NCBI GenBank assembly: GCA_014729935.1
Contig: WJJB01000104.1
Location: forward strand, 1-13,353
Length of the DNA: 13,353 bases
Direction: 5' to 3'
Source of the DNA: Candidatus Bathyarchaeota archaeon
GTDB lineage: Archaea > Asgardarchaeota > Lokiarchaeia > Sigyniarchaeales > Sigyniarchaeaceae
How positions within the stretch are numbered: the stretch's first letter is position 1; every line of letters begins with the position of its first letter. Both the position numbers and the translations under genes were made by a program. This document shows positions 1-6,175 of this stretch, piece by piece. The notes beneath the pieces are model-generated. The model made no database searches. It was given only the letters and a program-made list of their open reading frames with translations, and was not told the DNA's origin.

Positions 1-75
1 GGACACACGTATCCCCTTGACCATCGTGCAGCTGATATTATTAGTGTAATTGCCAAGTTTTTCACGCAGGAGTGA
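1..75 (+). CDS. C-terminal end of a probable alpha/beta-hydrolase (partial)
   Basis: Frame 1 is open from the window edge to a TGA at 73-75 and encodes 24 residues starting GHTYPLDH and ending in IAKFF plus a short tail. A Gly-His pair, a short loop, then an amphipathic helix ending in a Phe pair is the usual end of alpha/beta-hydrolase fold enzymes, where that His is the catalytic base. The stop overlaps the Shine-Dalgarno of the next gene (AGGAGTGATC, 68-77), so the two are probably co-transcribed and translationally coupled. The fragment is too short to name a substrate, and the family call rests on the tail pattern alone. Confidence 0.5.
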   Translation, partial: GHTYPLDHRAADIISVIAKFFTQE

Positions 76-81
76 TCACGC

Positions 82-1833
82 ATGCATCATGAAGAATTCC
101 TTACCCAAATGAAGAAAGACCAGCGTTTCAAGAAATTACTCATCGATAAAATCGTTAATGCCCGCTGGTCGGGATTGCGTGAAGGAAATGAAAACACGGT
201 GGAAATTCAGCTGCTTTCCTTACAATCGGTTGGAGTCCTAACCGATTCCAGTGGACAGGATCTATCATTCCTGGTACTTTTCACGGAGATCAATTCCAGA
301 TCCACGAATCTCTTGCAGAATGGGAATGTATTCGCGATTCCATTGTGCTTTGAAGGGGAATTATCTGAAGGGATGACCTACCCCCCTGCAACGGAATGGC
401 ACATCTTGGAAGATATAATAAACCATTGGAAAAAATTCTTTAAAGTGTCTCTCGGAATGGATAGCGGTGAAGAGATTTTCACGTCCAACGTTGGAAGTAT
501 CAATGAAAGGAAAGTATTTCATGATTTCAAGGGGTCAATAGAAAAACTGGGTGGGGGAGATACCACCAATGTTGTCTTGCATCTCGTCCCACGTGATAAT
601 GATCATGACACTATTGTGCTCAAGCTCTATCCACGCGTTGCCTGCAATCCCACGCTTCACCTTTCCCACCTGTTGCAAGAAAATGGATTTACATCATTTC
701 CACCTGTAGTGTTGGACCTGGCGTTCACCCCATCATTCCTTGCAAAGCTGGCATCAACCCAAGGAAGTTGGCTGAAAGATTCGATAAAGGCAATCGAACA
801 TCAAGCATCTAAGTTAAATTCCTCCATTTCACGTTTCTTCCCTTTCATTCAAGTATTTACCTTTATCAAGGGAGATCGTGATGGTGGTTTCCCGTTTTGG
901 AGAAATGCCCTGGAATCGTTAGCATGCGGGGATATCCCAGCAAGCAACATGGAGAATAAAGATATCATGACGATATGCCAGCATCTTGGATCTTGCGTGG
1001 CGAATTTTCATGAGGCACTCCTTGATGAAACCCGATTGGATCTTGGGGCCAAGATGGAGACCATGAAGCAACAATGGGTAACCCTTGAAGAACGGGCACA
1101 ATGGATTAACGAGCATATGCACGAGATCCAATCCACTATCAAGGCCGATATCGAGCTTGGTGGAATTTTCACGAGAGCCCGGGAACAACTCTCGATATTC
1201 ATGGCTCAACAGAGCAGGATCCCCGATAATAACGATTTCAAAGATGCAATCAACAATGCAAGATTCCAGCTAGTACACCAAGACCTCCACCTCATGCAAA
1301 TGCAATACCACCCTGAAGATGCTCGATTCTTCATGCTGGATTTGGAGGGAGATCCCCAGGCTCATTGGAAGGATAAATTATTGAAATTTCCAATTGAAAA
1401 AGACCTGGCTTCGCTGGTAAGGTCATTCTCCTACATCAAGCATGCTTCCTTCAGGCAGTGGATGGGAGAACACAAGGGGGTTGATCAGGATGCAGATGAT
1501 AGCGATGGAGCACTGGACATTTTGCCTTTCTGTTTCACTAGTGAATATTATGCACCAGGATTCCAAGAACATGTTTTAGCATCCATTGGTATCACTTTCA
1601 AGAAATGGAGCTCGATCAAGCAACGGGCAGATAAGTGGGAGGACGCCATGAAAACAATGGTAATCCGAGAGTACATGAATAAACGTCCGGTTTCCAAGGA
1701 ACTCATGAACCGGTTCATGGCGAGCAGGTTGATATCTGAGATTTTCTATGAAATGCAATTCAGGCCTCGAAATACACTCGTGCCCTTGGCAGGATTCATG
1801 CAATGGATGAGCTTCCAAGCTGAATCAGATTGA
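82..1833 (+). CDS. Maltokinase-family sugar kinase (aminoglycoside-phosphotransferase-like fold)
   Basis: A cytosolic 583-residue protein that reads along the maltokinase (Mak/Pep2) family, which phosphorylates maltose to maltose-1-phosphate with ATP. Visible landmarks in order: LKLYPR at 180-185 with candidate ATP-binding Lys181, followed by CNP; QVFTFIKGDRDGG near 257-269; LG..VANFHEAL near 302-313; the catalytic loop HQDLHLMQ at 399-406 (Asp401); LDLEGDP at 419-425 with metal-binding Asp420; DLASLVRSFSY near 441-451; and the family's C-terminal hallmark, FYEMQFRPRNTLVPLAG near 555-571. The usual catalytic HGD is HQD here. At 583 residues it is longer than the roughly 450 of typical maltokinases, with an extended N-terminal cap. 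The start ATG at 82 is set by AGGAG nine bases upstream. No signal peptide or membrane segment is seen. A nucleotidyltransferase follows 64 bp downstream. Family membership is well supported; maltose as substrate is inferred, and another sugar is possible. Confidence 0.8.
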   Translation: MHHEEFLTQMKKDQRFKKLLIDKIVNARWSGLREGNENTVEIQLLSLQSVGVLTDSSGQDLSFLVLFTEINSRSTNLLQNGNVFAIPLCFEGELSEGMTYPPATEWHILEDIINHWKKFFKVSLGMDSGEEIFTSNVGSINERKVFHDFKGSIEKLGGGDTTNVVLHLVPRDNDHDTIVLKLYPRVACNPTLHLSHLLQENGFTSFPPVVLDLAFTPSFLAKLASTQGSWLKDSIKAIEHQASKLNSSISRFFPFIQVFTFIKGDRDGGFPFWRNALESLACGDIPASNMENKDIMTICQHLGSCVANFHEALLDETRLDLGAKMETMKQQWVTLEERAQWINEHMHEIQSTIKADIELGGIFTRAREQLSIFMAQQSRIPDNNDFKDAINNARFQLVHQDLHLMQMQYHPEDARFFMLDLEGDPQAHWKDKLLKFPIEKDLASLVRSFSYIKHASFRQWMGEHKGVDQDADDSDGALDILPFCFTSEYYAPGFQEHVLASIGITFKKWSSIKQRADKWEDAMKTMVIREYMNKRPVSKELMNRFMASRLISEIFYEMQFRPRNTLVPLAGFMQWMSFQAESD

Positions 1834-1897
1834 CTTAAATGGAAGCGTTGTAATGTAGTTCATGTGGCAAGCATGGAAAGGTTAAACGTGATTCATC

Positions 1898-3046
1898 GTG
1901 GATAACTGGACGGGGGTAATACTGGCTGGAGGAATTGGCTCGAGGTTACGACCGCTTACCCAATACATTCCCAAACCATTAGTGCAAGTGGCAAACAAGC
2001 CCATGCTTGATTACGCCATAGATCATTTAAAATACGCGGGAATAAAGGAAATTATCGTTGTCGTGAAACACTTGGGGGAAAAAATCAGGGATCACATGGA
2101 AGAAGAATGGTTTTCCAACGAGGAAAGATTAGGCGATCTCCACATTGAAGTCCCACATGTTAATTCACTAGATACCGCCGATGCATTACGAAAGGTAGAT
2201 GATCTCATTGAAACTGATTATGTCCTGGTATCAATGGGAGACATCGTTACCAACCTACCATTAAAAGATTTCCTGCAGTACCATGTTAAGAAGGCCGGGA
2301 TCGCAAGCATCAGCATGAAGGAAATCGAGGAACCAAAGCAATATGGAGTCGTGATACTCGATCCTGATGGAAAGATCCAAGTTTTCTTGGAAAAGCCCAC
2401 CAGCCAAGAGCTATACCTGAGCTCCTTCATTCAGCAATCGGAGCAGGTAAGTGCGGGGAATCTTATAAACACGGGGATTTACGCGTTCAAGTCAGACATC
2501 CTCGATCTCCTACGGAATGATAATTCCTTGATGGATTTCGGGAAAAATGTATTTCCCTACCTGCTCGAAAACCGGTTTTCCATATATGGGTTCGTGGAAA
2601 AATATTATTGGATGGATGTCGGCCAAGCAAAACCTTACCTGTGGGCAAATTGGGACCTGCTTCGCGGGTATGGCTGGCCAGTGACACCAAGGGGTACAGA
2701 TCATGGTGGTTTATGGTATGATGAGAAACCTGGCGTGAATAAAGGGCTCAAGATCGACCCACCATGTGCCTTGGGAAAGGTCCAATTCGGGAAAAACGTT
2801 CATGTCAAACAGTTAACCACCTTGGATGATAATGTGACGATCGGGGATGGAAGCAAGGTGGAACGAAGCACCATCTGGAAGAACGTGACCATCGGTAAAG
2901 ATTGCGATATCAAGGAATCCATCGTCTGCAATGACGTGGAATTGGGTGACCGGGTGACCTTGGTAAATTGCGTGATCGGCCCACAATCGAAGATCGCTTC
3001 AGGACGCACCTTGCAATACGAGAAAGTGATCACCAAGTCAGATTGA
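1898..3046 (+). CDS. Sugar-1-phosphate nucleotidyltransferase (NDP-sugar pyrophosphorylase) with left-handed beta-helix domain
   Basis: A 382-residue cytosolic enzyme expected to join a sugar-1-phosphate and an NTP into an NDP-sugar with release of pyrophosphate. The N-terminal Rossmann-like domain carries LAGGIGSRLRPLT at 9-21, then PKP at 25-27 and NKP at 33-35. Further landmarks are a TADAL segment (93-97), Asp115 in VSMGDIV (metal site), FLEKP at 163-167, NTGIYAF at 191-197 and WMDVG at 238-242. From about 290 onward hexapeptide-like repeats (VTIGDGSKVERS, VTIGKDCDIKES) form a beta-helix tail. The WMDVGQ segment followed by the helix resembles mannose-1-phosphate guanylyltransferases and archaeal glucose-1-phosphate thymidylyl/uridylyltransferases; sequence alone does not settle the sugar or nucleotide. 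The start is GTG 1898: an in-frame TGA lies at 1889-1891 and GTGAT (1888-1892) serves as a weak ribosome site. It probably shares an operon with the preceding kinase. Confidence 0.88.
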   Translation: MDNWTGVILAGGIGSRLRPLTQYIPKPLVQVANKPMLDYAIDHLKYAGIKEIIVVVKHLGEKIRDHMEEEWFSNEERLGDLHIEVPHVNSLDTADALRKVDDLIETDYVLVSMGDIVTNLPLKDFLQYHVKKAGIASISMKEIEEPKQYGVVILDPDGKIQVFLEKPTSQELYLSSFIQQSEQVSAGNLINTGIYAFKSDILDLLRNDNSLMDFGKNVFPYLLENRFSIYGFVEKYYWMDVGQAKPYLWANWDLLRGYGWPVTPRGTDHGGLWYDEKPGVNKGLKIDPPCALGKVQFGKNVHVKQLTTLDDNVTIGDGSKVERSTIWKNVTIGKDCDIKESIVCNDVELGDRVTLVNCVIGPQSKIASGRTLQYEKVITKSD

Positions 3047-3188
3047 ATTACAAAGCCTTCCATCATCACCTGCTCCATTCCCCGCTCCAGGCTCTCTCCA
3101 CCAGGTCGAGCTGGCGCATTCATCACCGAACTGGATTCATATACCCGCCCTCCGTGGTAAAGATGGATATACTTGGGGGGTTTGCGTT

Positions 3189-3305
3189 ATGCCCGAAGAA
3201 TGAAAGGAAGACATCAAGGAGCTTGCCAAGCAAAAGGGTTTGGAAAAGATATTGGAAAGTTCCCCCGGGCAAGTCCCCCCGAGCAGCGAGTTCTGGGTAG
3301 GGTGA
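3189..3305 (+). pseudogene. Small ORF interrupted by an in-frame TGA (possible remnant)
   Basis: A G-rich site (GGGGGG, about nine bases upstream) precedes ATG 3189, which reads MPEE and then meets TGA at 3201-3203. The same frame continues with coding-like sequence (KEDIKELAKQKGLEKILESS, then PGQVPPSSEFWVG) to a TGA at 3303-3305. Without the stop it would be a 38-residue charged, helical protein. TGA ends other genes in this window, so it is very likely a true stop. The piece is best read as a decayed gene or a sequencing error. I do not recognise the family. Confidence 0.3.
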
Positions 3306-3441
3306 GTTATGTTAATTCTAACGCCATGAATTCCTCTTTGTCAAGGTTCATGAAAATTGTCGGGATTAAGCAGAAATGGTCGGCCAGTTGTGATCGGACT
3401 TCGACCAAACTTGCTGAACTGAAGGACTCGGTCTCCTTTTG

Positions 3442-3478
3442 CAAAAAAGAAAAACAGAAAATGAATGGGTAAAAAAAC
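3442..3478 (-). terminator. Oligo-T terminator of the minus-strand membrane protein gene
   Basis: Read on the minus strand, the sequence directly after the stop at 3482 carries runs of seven, five and six T residues separated by short spacers. Such oligo-T clusters are typical archaeal intrinsic terminators and need no hairpin. Confidence 0.6.
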
Positions 3479-3481
3479 CGC

Positions 3482-4048
3482 TCATATTTCCTCTGGACCA
3501 AATGCAAACTGGGAGATGGCGCCACCGATTGCACCACCAGCAACACTGAAACCAACGGGGGTGACAACAGCTTTTCCGAGAAAACCTATAACGAAACCAT
3601 CCACGATATCAGGATTCGAAAACCCAAGCACATCTTGGAGATCTAATCCAGCAAAAACCTGCATCAGCAAGAAAAGCAGAATCTCCACGATAACAAATAC
3701 CAAGGATGAGATAACTCCCTTTTTTACTGATTGGCTGAATAACGCCGCTAGCAAGCCGCACACGATCCAAGTAAGCATGGCAGGGAGAAAATCGATGAAA
3801 TCATTTTCACCAGTAAATACCCTGATCAAGTTTGGATTATATACCACCTCTAGCAAGTCATTATCCTGGATTAGGAAACCACCGCTGAAGATTACTTCTA
3901 ATCCCGATGGGTCCGAACCGGCAAGTGCCTGAAACCCGTTATTGAGGTTCGTAAAGGCACCGGTCCAGTTTATCAATGTAAACACGTATGGGAGGAATAT
4001 CGCGGCGATAATCCCCACGAGCAAACCAAGACCAACGCTACCTTTCAA
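3482..4048 (-). CDS. Orphan integral membrane protein, about four membrane segments
   Basis: A 188-residue hydrophobic protein that I cannot assign to a family. Probable membrane segments lie near residues 5-27, 86-106, 111-133 and 151-181. The last is unusually rich in small residues (GFSVAGGAIGGAIS), suggesting tight helix packing. The loop between the first two segments, about 60 residues, is polar with many Asp and Asn and probably lies on one face. The C-terminus is short and acidic (GPEEI). The start is TTG at 4048: an in-frame TGA sits immediately upstream, and GGTGA lies six bases before it, which is a good archaeal ribosome site. The nearby ATG at 4053 is out of frame and hits a stop. 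The gene has its own oligo-T terminator and no co-directional neighbour close by, so it is probably monocistronic. Confidence 0.7.
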   Translation of the reverse strand: MKGSVGLGLLVGIIAAIFLPYVFTLINWTGAFTNLNNGFQALAGSDPSGLEVIFSGGFLIQDNDLLEVVYNPNLIRVFTGENDFIDFLPAMLTWIVCGLLAALFSQSVKKGVISSLVFVIVEILLFLLMQVFAGLDLQDVLGFSNPDIVDGFVIGFLGKAVVTPVGFSVAGGAIGGAISQFAFGPEEI

Positions 4049-4450
4049 TCATGTTCACCTTTATCAATCATATCAACTTTCCGTGCGTGATTGCAGTCAT
4101 AATGACAGGATCACCAGTCATTATCGCATCAGTTATGCATTAATCAGCTTGGAGATTTATAAAAATGTCGCCACTCCTGTGGTTACCTTCCCTCCTGAAG
4201 CCGGAGGTGTGTTTCGATTCGGGAACGGGGATGAAGGACGCGACACTCGATTGATGATAACACTAATTTCTCGATCATTTATCTCTTCCGAGGAGTCATT
4301 ATAATAAACATTATACCATCCACGGTAGGCCAAGATGGGAGTCTTGATAGTTAGGATCCTTTCAACCATGAAGAATTCATGGAATGATGACACCTCGAAT
4401 GCTCTTGAATTGCTGGATTGGAAAGGGTGAGTGATTTTTTTGAAGAAAGA

Positions 4451-4458
4451 TTTATATA
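4451..4458 (+). promoter_or_regulatory. TATA box for the histone transcript
   Basis: TTTATATA is a textbook archaeal TATA element. Transcription starting about 25 bases downstream (near 4480) would give either a leader of roughly 130 bases before the histone ATG or an almost leaderless message for the 39-residue ORF that begins at 4487. Confidence 0.5.
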
Positions 4459-4486
4459 CGATGAAATGCCATATCTTCAATAGAAA

Positions 4487-4606
4487 TTGTCCAAATTCAT
4501 CGATGCTTGGTTTTTCATCGAAACGAACTATGGACGTTTCGACAAAATTGCCGGGGCGGTCATGGTAAACGTGCCGGTGATCTGTCAACACGCGGAAAAT
4601 GATTAA
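4487..4606 (+). CDS. Possible 39-residue ORF directly upstream of the histone gene
   Basis: From TTG 4487 this frame encodes 39 residues (MSKFIDAWFFIETNYGRFDK then IAGAVMVNVPVICQHAEND) and stops at 4604-4606, two bases before the histone ATG. It begins about seven bases after the transcription start predicted from the TATA box at 4451, so it could be read from a nearly leaderless message. No Shine-Dalgarno precedes it. GGTGATC at 4576-4582, inside this ORF, is an exact anti-SD complement but lies 26 bases from the histone start. It could be a coupling leader peptide or a small protein, or an accidental open frame. I do not recognise a family. Confidence 0.3.
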   Translation: MSKFIDAWFFIETNYGRFDKIAGAVMVNVPVICQHAEND

Positions 4607-4608
4607 AA

Positions 4609-4824
4609 ATGGCAAAGAAAAAGTCATTAGCTTGGAGCCCAGTTCGTGAGCTCATGAAGAGTGTTGGTGCGCAAATCGTTGCCCGTGATGCCGTGGATCT
4701 TATGATCAAGGTTCTCGTGGATGAGATCAAGGATGTCACGACCAAGGCATTGCGCTTGACCAGGCACTCAAAACGCACGAAACTCACGAAGGACGACATC
4801 GAGCTAGCACTCAAGATGAAGTAG
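4609..4824 (+). CDS. Archaeal histone
   Basis: A 71-residue histone-fold protein that dimerises, wraps DNA and compacts the chromosome. The three helices are visible: alpha1 near 9-19 (WSPVRELMKSVG), the long alpha2 near 24-50 (RDAVDLMIKVLVDEIKDVTT), and alpha3 near 60-70 (TKDDIELALKM). The loop 2 region TRHSKRTKLTKDD at 51-63 matches the DNA-binding loop of HMfB-type histones, with paired basic residues. There is only a short basic N-terminal tail (MAKKK) and no C-terminal tail, the usual length for the family. ATG 4609 is the only start after an in-frame TGA at 4600. A convincing ribosome site at normal spacing is missing; GGAAAATGAT (4594-4603) is the nearest purine-rich stretch. An oligo-T tract follows about 40 bases after the stop. 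Confidence 0.96.
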   Translation: MAKKKSLAWSPVRELMKSVGAQIVARDAVDLMIKVLVDEIKDVTTKALRLTRHSKRTKLTKDDIELALKMK

Positions 4825-4864
4825 ATGGCGCGGGAGCATTCCCTCGTTATCACAATCTCCCACC

Positions 4865-4870
4865 TTTTTT
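4865..4870 (+). terminator. Oligo-T terminator after the histone gene
   Basis: Six consecutive T residues followed by a further pyrimidine-rich tract (CCCTTCTT) lie about 40 bases after the histone stop, fitting archaeal intrinsic termination. Confidence 0.45.
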
Positions 4871-4941
4871 CCCTTCTTATCAATTAAATGACATAATAAT
4901 GGTATAGGGGCCATTCATATTCAGGAAAATAGGAGAATGAA

Positions 4942-5082
4942 ATGGAATCATCAGGTTTCCATTTAGAACAGGGCACTGGTTTTATTATCAACCGTGATGG
5001 TCTTCCGATCGATGTTATAAGTTGCCCTGATCCTTCTATCAAGCAACGTGCTGAATTGCTTTACACTCTCCAGGCTACTTGA
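4942..5082 (+). CDS. Possible 46-residue protein, antisense to the next small ORF
   Basis: ATG 4942 follows a strong AGGAG (4931-4935) at six-base spacing, and an AT-rich TATA-like run (ATAATAAT near 4892) lies about 50 bases upstream. The 46-residue product begins MESSGFHLEQGTGFIINRDG and continues LPIDVISCPDPSIKQRAELL to a short end. The segment FIINRDGLPI superficially recalls the first strand and turn of roadblock/longin-type domains, but the protein is too short for a complete one. It may be a truncated gene. The codons lie exactly opposite those of the minus-strand ORF at 4963-5217, so at most one of the two probably codes. Confidence 0.3.
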   Translation: MESSGFHLEQGTGFIINRDGLPIDVISCPDPSIKQRAELLYTLQAT

Positions 5083-5217
5083 TTCAAATCCTATCCGGAC
5101 GGATTCCTCAAGGTGCATGAATGACGTCCTTTGTAAGACTCGATCATCAATGGATAGCTTGAATGCTTTACCATCGAGTTCAATCGTGGACAGGGAGGTT
5201 ACCAGTTGGTCTCTCAT
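4963..5217 (-). CDS. Hypothetical 84-residue protein downstream of the TetR gene
   Basis: An 84-residue soluble, charged protein of unrecognised family. It starts MRDQLVTSLSTIELDGKAFK and is predicted by eye to alternate short strands with one helix (near 46-60), ending KTITVDNKTSALF. The gene lies 49 bp downstream of the TetR repressor on the same strand and could share its transcript. ATG 5217 is preceded by an in-frame TGA six bases upstream. The nearest Shine-Dalgarno-like run (AAAGGAAG) is about 20 bases away, so initiation would be inefficient or the true start differs. Composition is protein-like, but the antisense ORF at 4942-5082 is an alternative reading of the same DNA. Confidence 0.45.
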   Translation of the reverse strand: MRDQLVTSLSTIELDGKAFKLSIDDRVLQRTSFMHLEESVRIGFESSSLESVKQFSTLLDRRIRATYNIDRKTITVDNKTSALF

Positions 5218-5266
5218 GCATGTTCATTGGTGCATCTTCCTTTTGTGGTAACGTGATATCTGGATG

Positions 5267-5989
5267 TTACTCCCCCCAATGTTCTAAACCCTTGTGAAGG
5301 ATATCAAGCACGTGTTCCATGAAGACCGCTTCGGTCACGTCCATGCTGTCAAGGATCCCCTTCCGACGCTGGTACTGATCGATCGCCCCGCTGGTAAGAG
5401 CTGCAAGGATGATGGCAACGAGTCGAGGAGACAGGTCGGTAGCAATCGAACCCTCCGTGATGGCTCTAGCAACCGCGGTTACCCAAACCTGAAGGAAGTC
5501 ACTCACTGCTTCGCGATATTCGTGGATCTCACGGGGCACGCGCTCAGTACCTCCTGCCATCTCATCCACATTGTTTTCCCCAATTGGACCTACGCCATGA
5601 ATGGTTTCAGCTCCCGTGGAAGATAATGGCAAGCCCCCCTCCCTGAATTGCCTCATGCTCTGCCAGTATAAGGGGAATTTATTCCCGAATTGGTAAAAGG
5701 CACGACCCAAGCGTTTCACGTTCTCAATCGGTGGGAGTTCAAGATCGAGGACATCTTGGAATTCCTTGGTAAGTTGCTTGTACGCTCGAACACGAATTGC
5801 CATGAACAGCATATCCTTGGAATCGAAGTAATTGTAAAGGGTTGCCTTGCTGAGGAGTGCTCGTGCAGATATCGAATCCATCGTAACATTATCAAATCCC
5901 TTTTCCATGATTTCAGATTCTGCTGCATCTATCATGATTCTTCTGGTTCGTTCATGTTTTTTCTGGCGTCTTGTCATGCCCTCATCCAT
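5267..5989 (-). CDS. TetR/AcrR-family transcriptional regulator
   Basis: A 240-residue one-component repressor. The N-terminal DNA-binding domain (about 10-62) is classic TetR: RRIMIDAAESEIMEKGFDNV leads into the helix-turn-helix (TMDSISARALLSKATLYNYF, 36-55), followed by DSKDML. The remaining 175 residues form an all-helical ligand-binding and dimerisation domain of the usual length, with a variable mid-section (GLPLSSTGAETIHGVGPIGE near 114-133) that does not reveal the ligand. ATG 5989 sits six bases after GGTGG, fixing the start. The gene is divergent from the NapH-like ferredoxin gene across a 186-bp gap that contains a candidate operator, so local repression of that gene, and probably autoregulation, is expected. 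The inducer is unknown. Confidence 0.93.
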   Translation of the reverse strand: MDEGMTRRQKKHERTRRIMIDAAESEIMEKGFDNVTMDSISARALLSKATLYNYFDSKDMLFMAIRVRAYKQLTKEFQDVLDLELPPIENVKRLGRAFYQFGNKFPLYWQSMRQFREGGLPLSSTGAETIHGVGPIGENNVDEMAGGTERVPREIHEYREAVSDFLQVWVTAVARAITEGSIATDLSPRLVAIILAALTSGAIDQYQRRKGILDSMDVTEAVFMEHVLDILHKGLEHWGE

Positions 5990-6114
5990 CTTCTACCACC
6001 CGAGTTTGCCGAGTTTGATTTCGCCGCTGCCCTGCCATTAACACCCATTTAAGTTCGATGAACGATACTTTGCGAGGTTTGTTAGGATCCATGAATTAAC
6101 CATTTCCCATTAAC

Positions 6115-6122
6115 TTTATATT
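6115..6122 (+). promoter_or_regulatory. TATA box of the membrane polyferredoxin gene
   Basis: TTTATATT matches the archaeal TATA consensus. Transcription would start near 6145-6148, leaving a leader of about 30 bases before ATG 6176. Confidence 0.55.
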
Positions 6123-6124
6123 TT

Positions 6125-6140
6125 TTGACCATTAGTTCAA
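6125..6140. promoter_or_regulatory. Imperfect palindrome, candidate TetR operator
   Basis: TTGACCATTAGTTCAA is a 16-bp dyad with arms TTGANC and GNTCAA around a four-base centre. It begins immediately after the TATA box and ends before the predicted transcription start, so a bound dimer would block polymerase loading. GTTCGATGAAC at 6053-6063, a related GTTC/GAAC dyad closer to the divergent TetR gene, could be a second site. Assignment to this TetR protein is inferred from position and symmetry. Confidence 0.4.
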
Positions 6141-6175
6141 TATTATACTCTCAGTTAAATAAGAAGGTAAAAACC

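Larger units (their letters stand above)
3047..3481. other. 435-bp intergenic stretch, mostly non-coding
   Basis: No intact gene is supported here. The stretch contains a short broken reading frame on the plus strand (3189-3305, listed separately) and, near its right end, the oligo-T terminator of the minus-strand membrane protein. Past that terminator the minus strand keeps an open frame (TTG at 3444 to a stop at 3307), but it lacks a ribosome site and sits behind the terminator, so it is not called. Confidence 0.6.
4049..4608. other. 560-bp stretch upstream of the histone gene with weak coding signals
   Basis: This gap holds the leader of the minus-strand membrane gene, a canonical plus-strand TATA box (4451-4458) and a 39-residue plus-strand ORF (listed separately). 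On the minus strand a frame is open from 4627 to 4157. Its last 70 codons from ATG 4369 have plausible composition (ILTIKTPILAYRGWYNVYYN near the start), but no ribosome site is seen and the longer version would overlap the histone start. Because the minus frame is codon-aligned with the plus ORF, part of its openness may be a shadow. I do not call it as a gene. Confidence 0.45.

Noticed and set aside
3047..3188. Possible tRNA or box C/D RNA in the gap after the nucleotidyltransferase
   Set aside because: No T-arm consensus, acceptor pairing or C/D box pair could be assembled by eye.
3307..3444. Minus-strand open frame ending LDKEEFMALELT
   Set aside because: Its peptide looks protein-like, but the only starts are TTG or internal, no ribosome site is present and it lies behind a strong oligo-T terminator.
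4191..4208. Short hairpin CCTCC/GGAGG in the histone upstream gap
   Set aside because: A five-base stem with no flanking T-run or conserved context; likely chance.
4157..4627. 156-codon minus-strand frame across the histone promoter
   Set aside because: It would overlap the histone start, has no ribosome site, and the part opposite the 39-residue ORF is codon-aligned with it and so may be a shadow. Only the 70-codon end from 4369 keeps some appeal.
6125..6175. N-terminal extension of the polyferredoxin from TTG 6125
   Set aside because: The TTG lies within the palindrome right after the TATA box, upstream of the likely transcription start, and lacks a ribosome site. ATG 6176 has AAGGT at seven bases.
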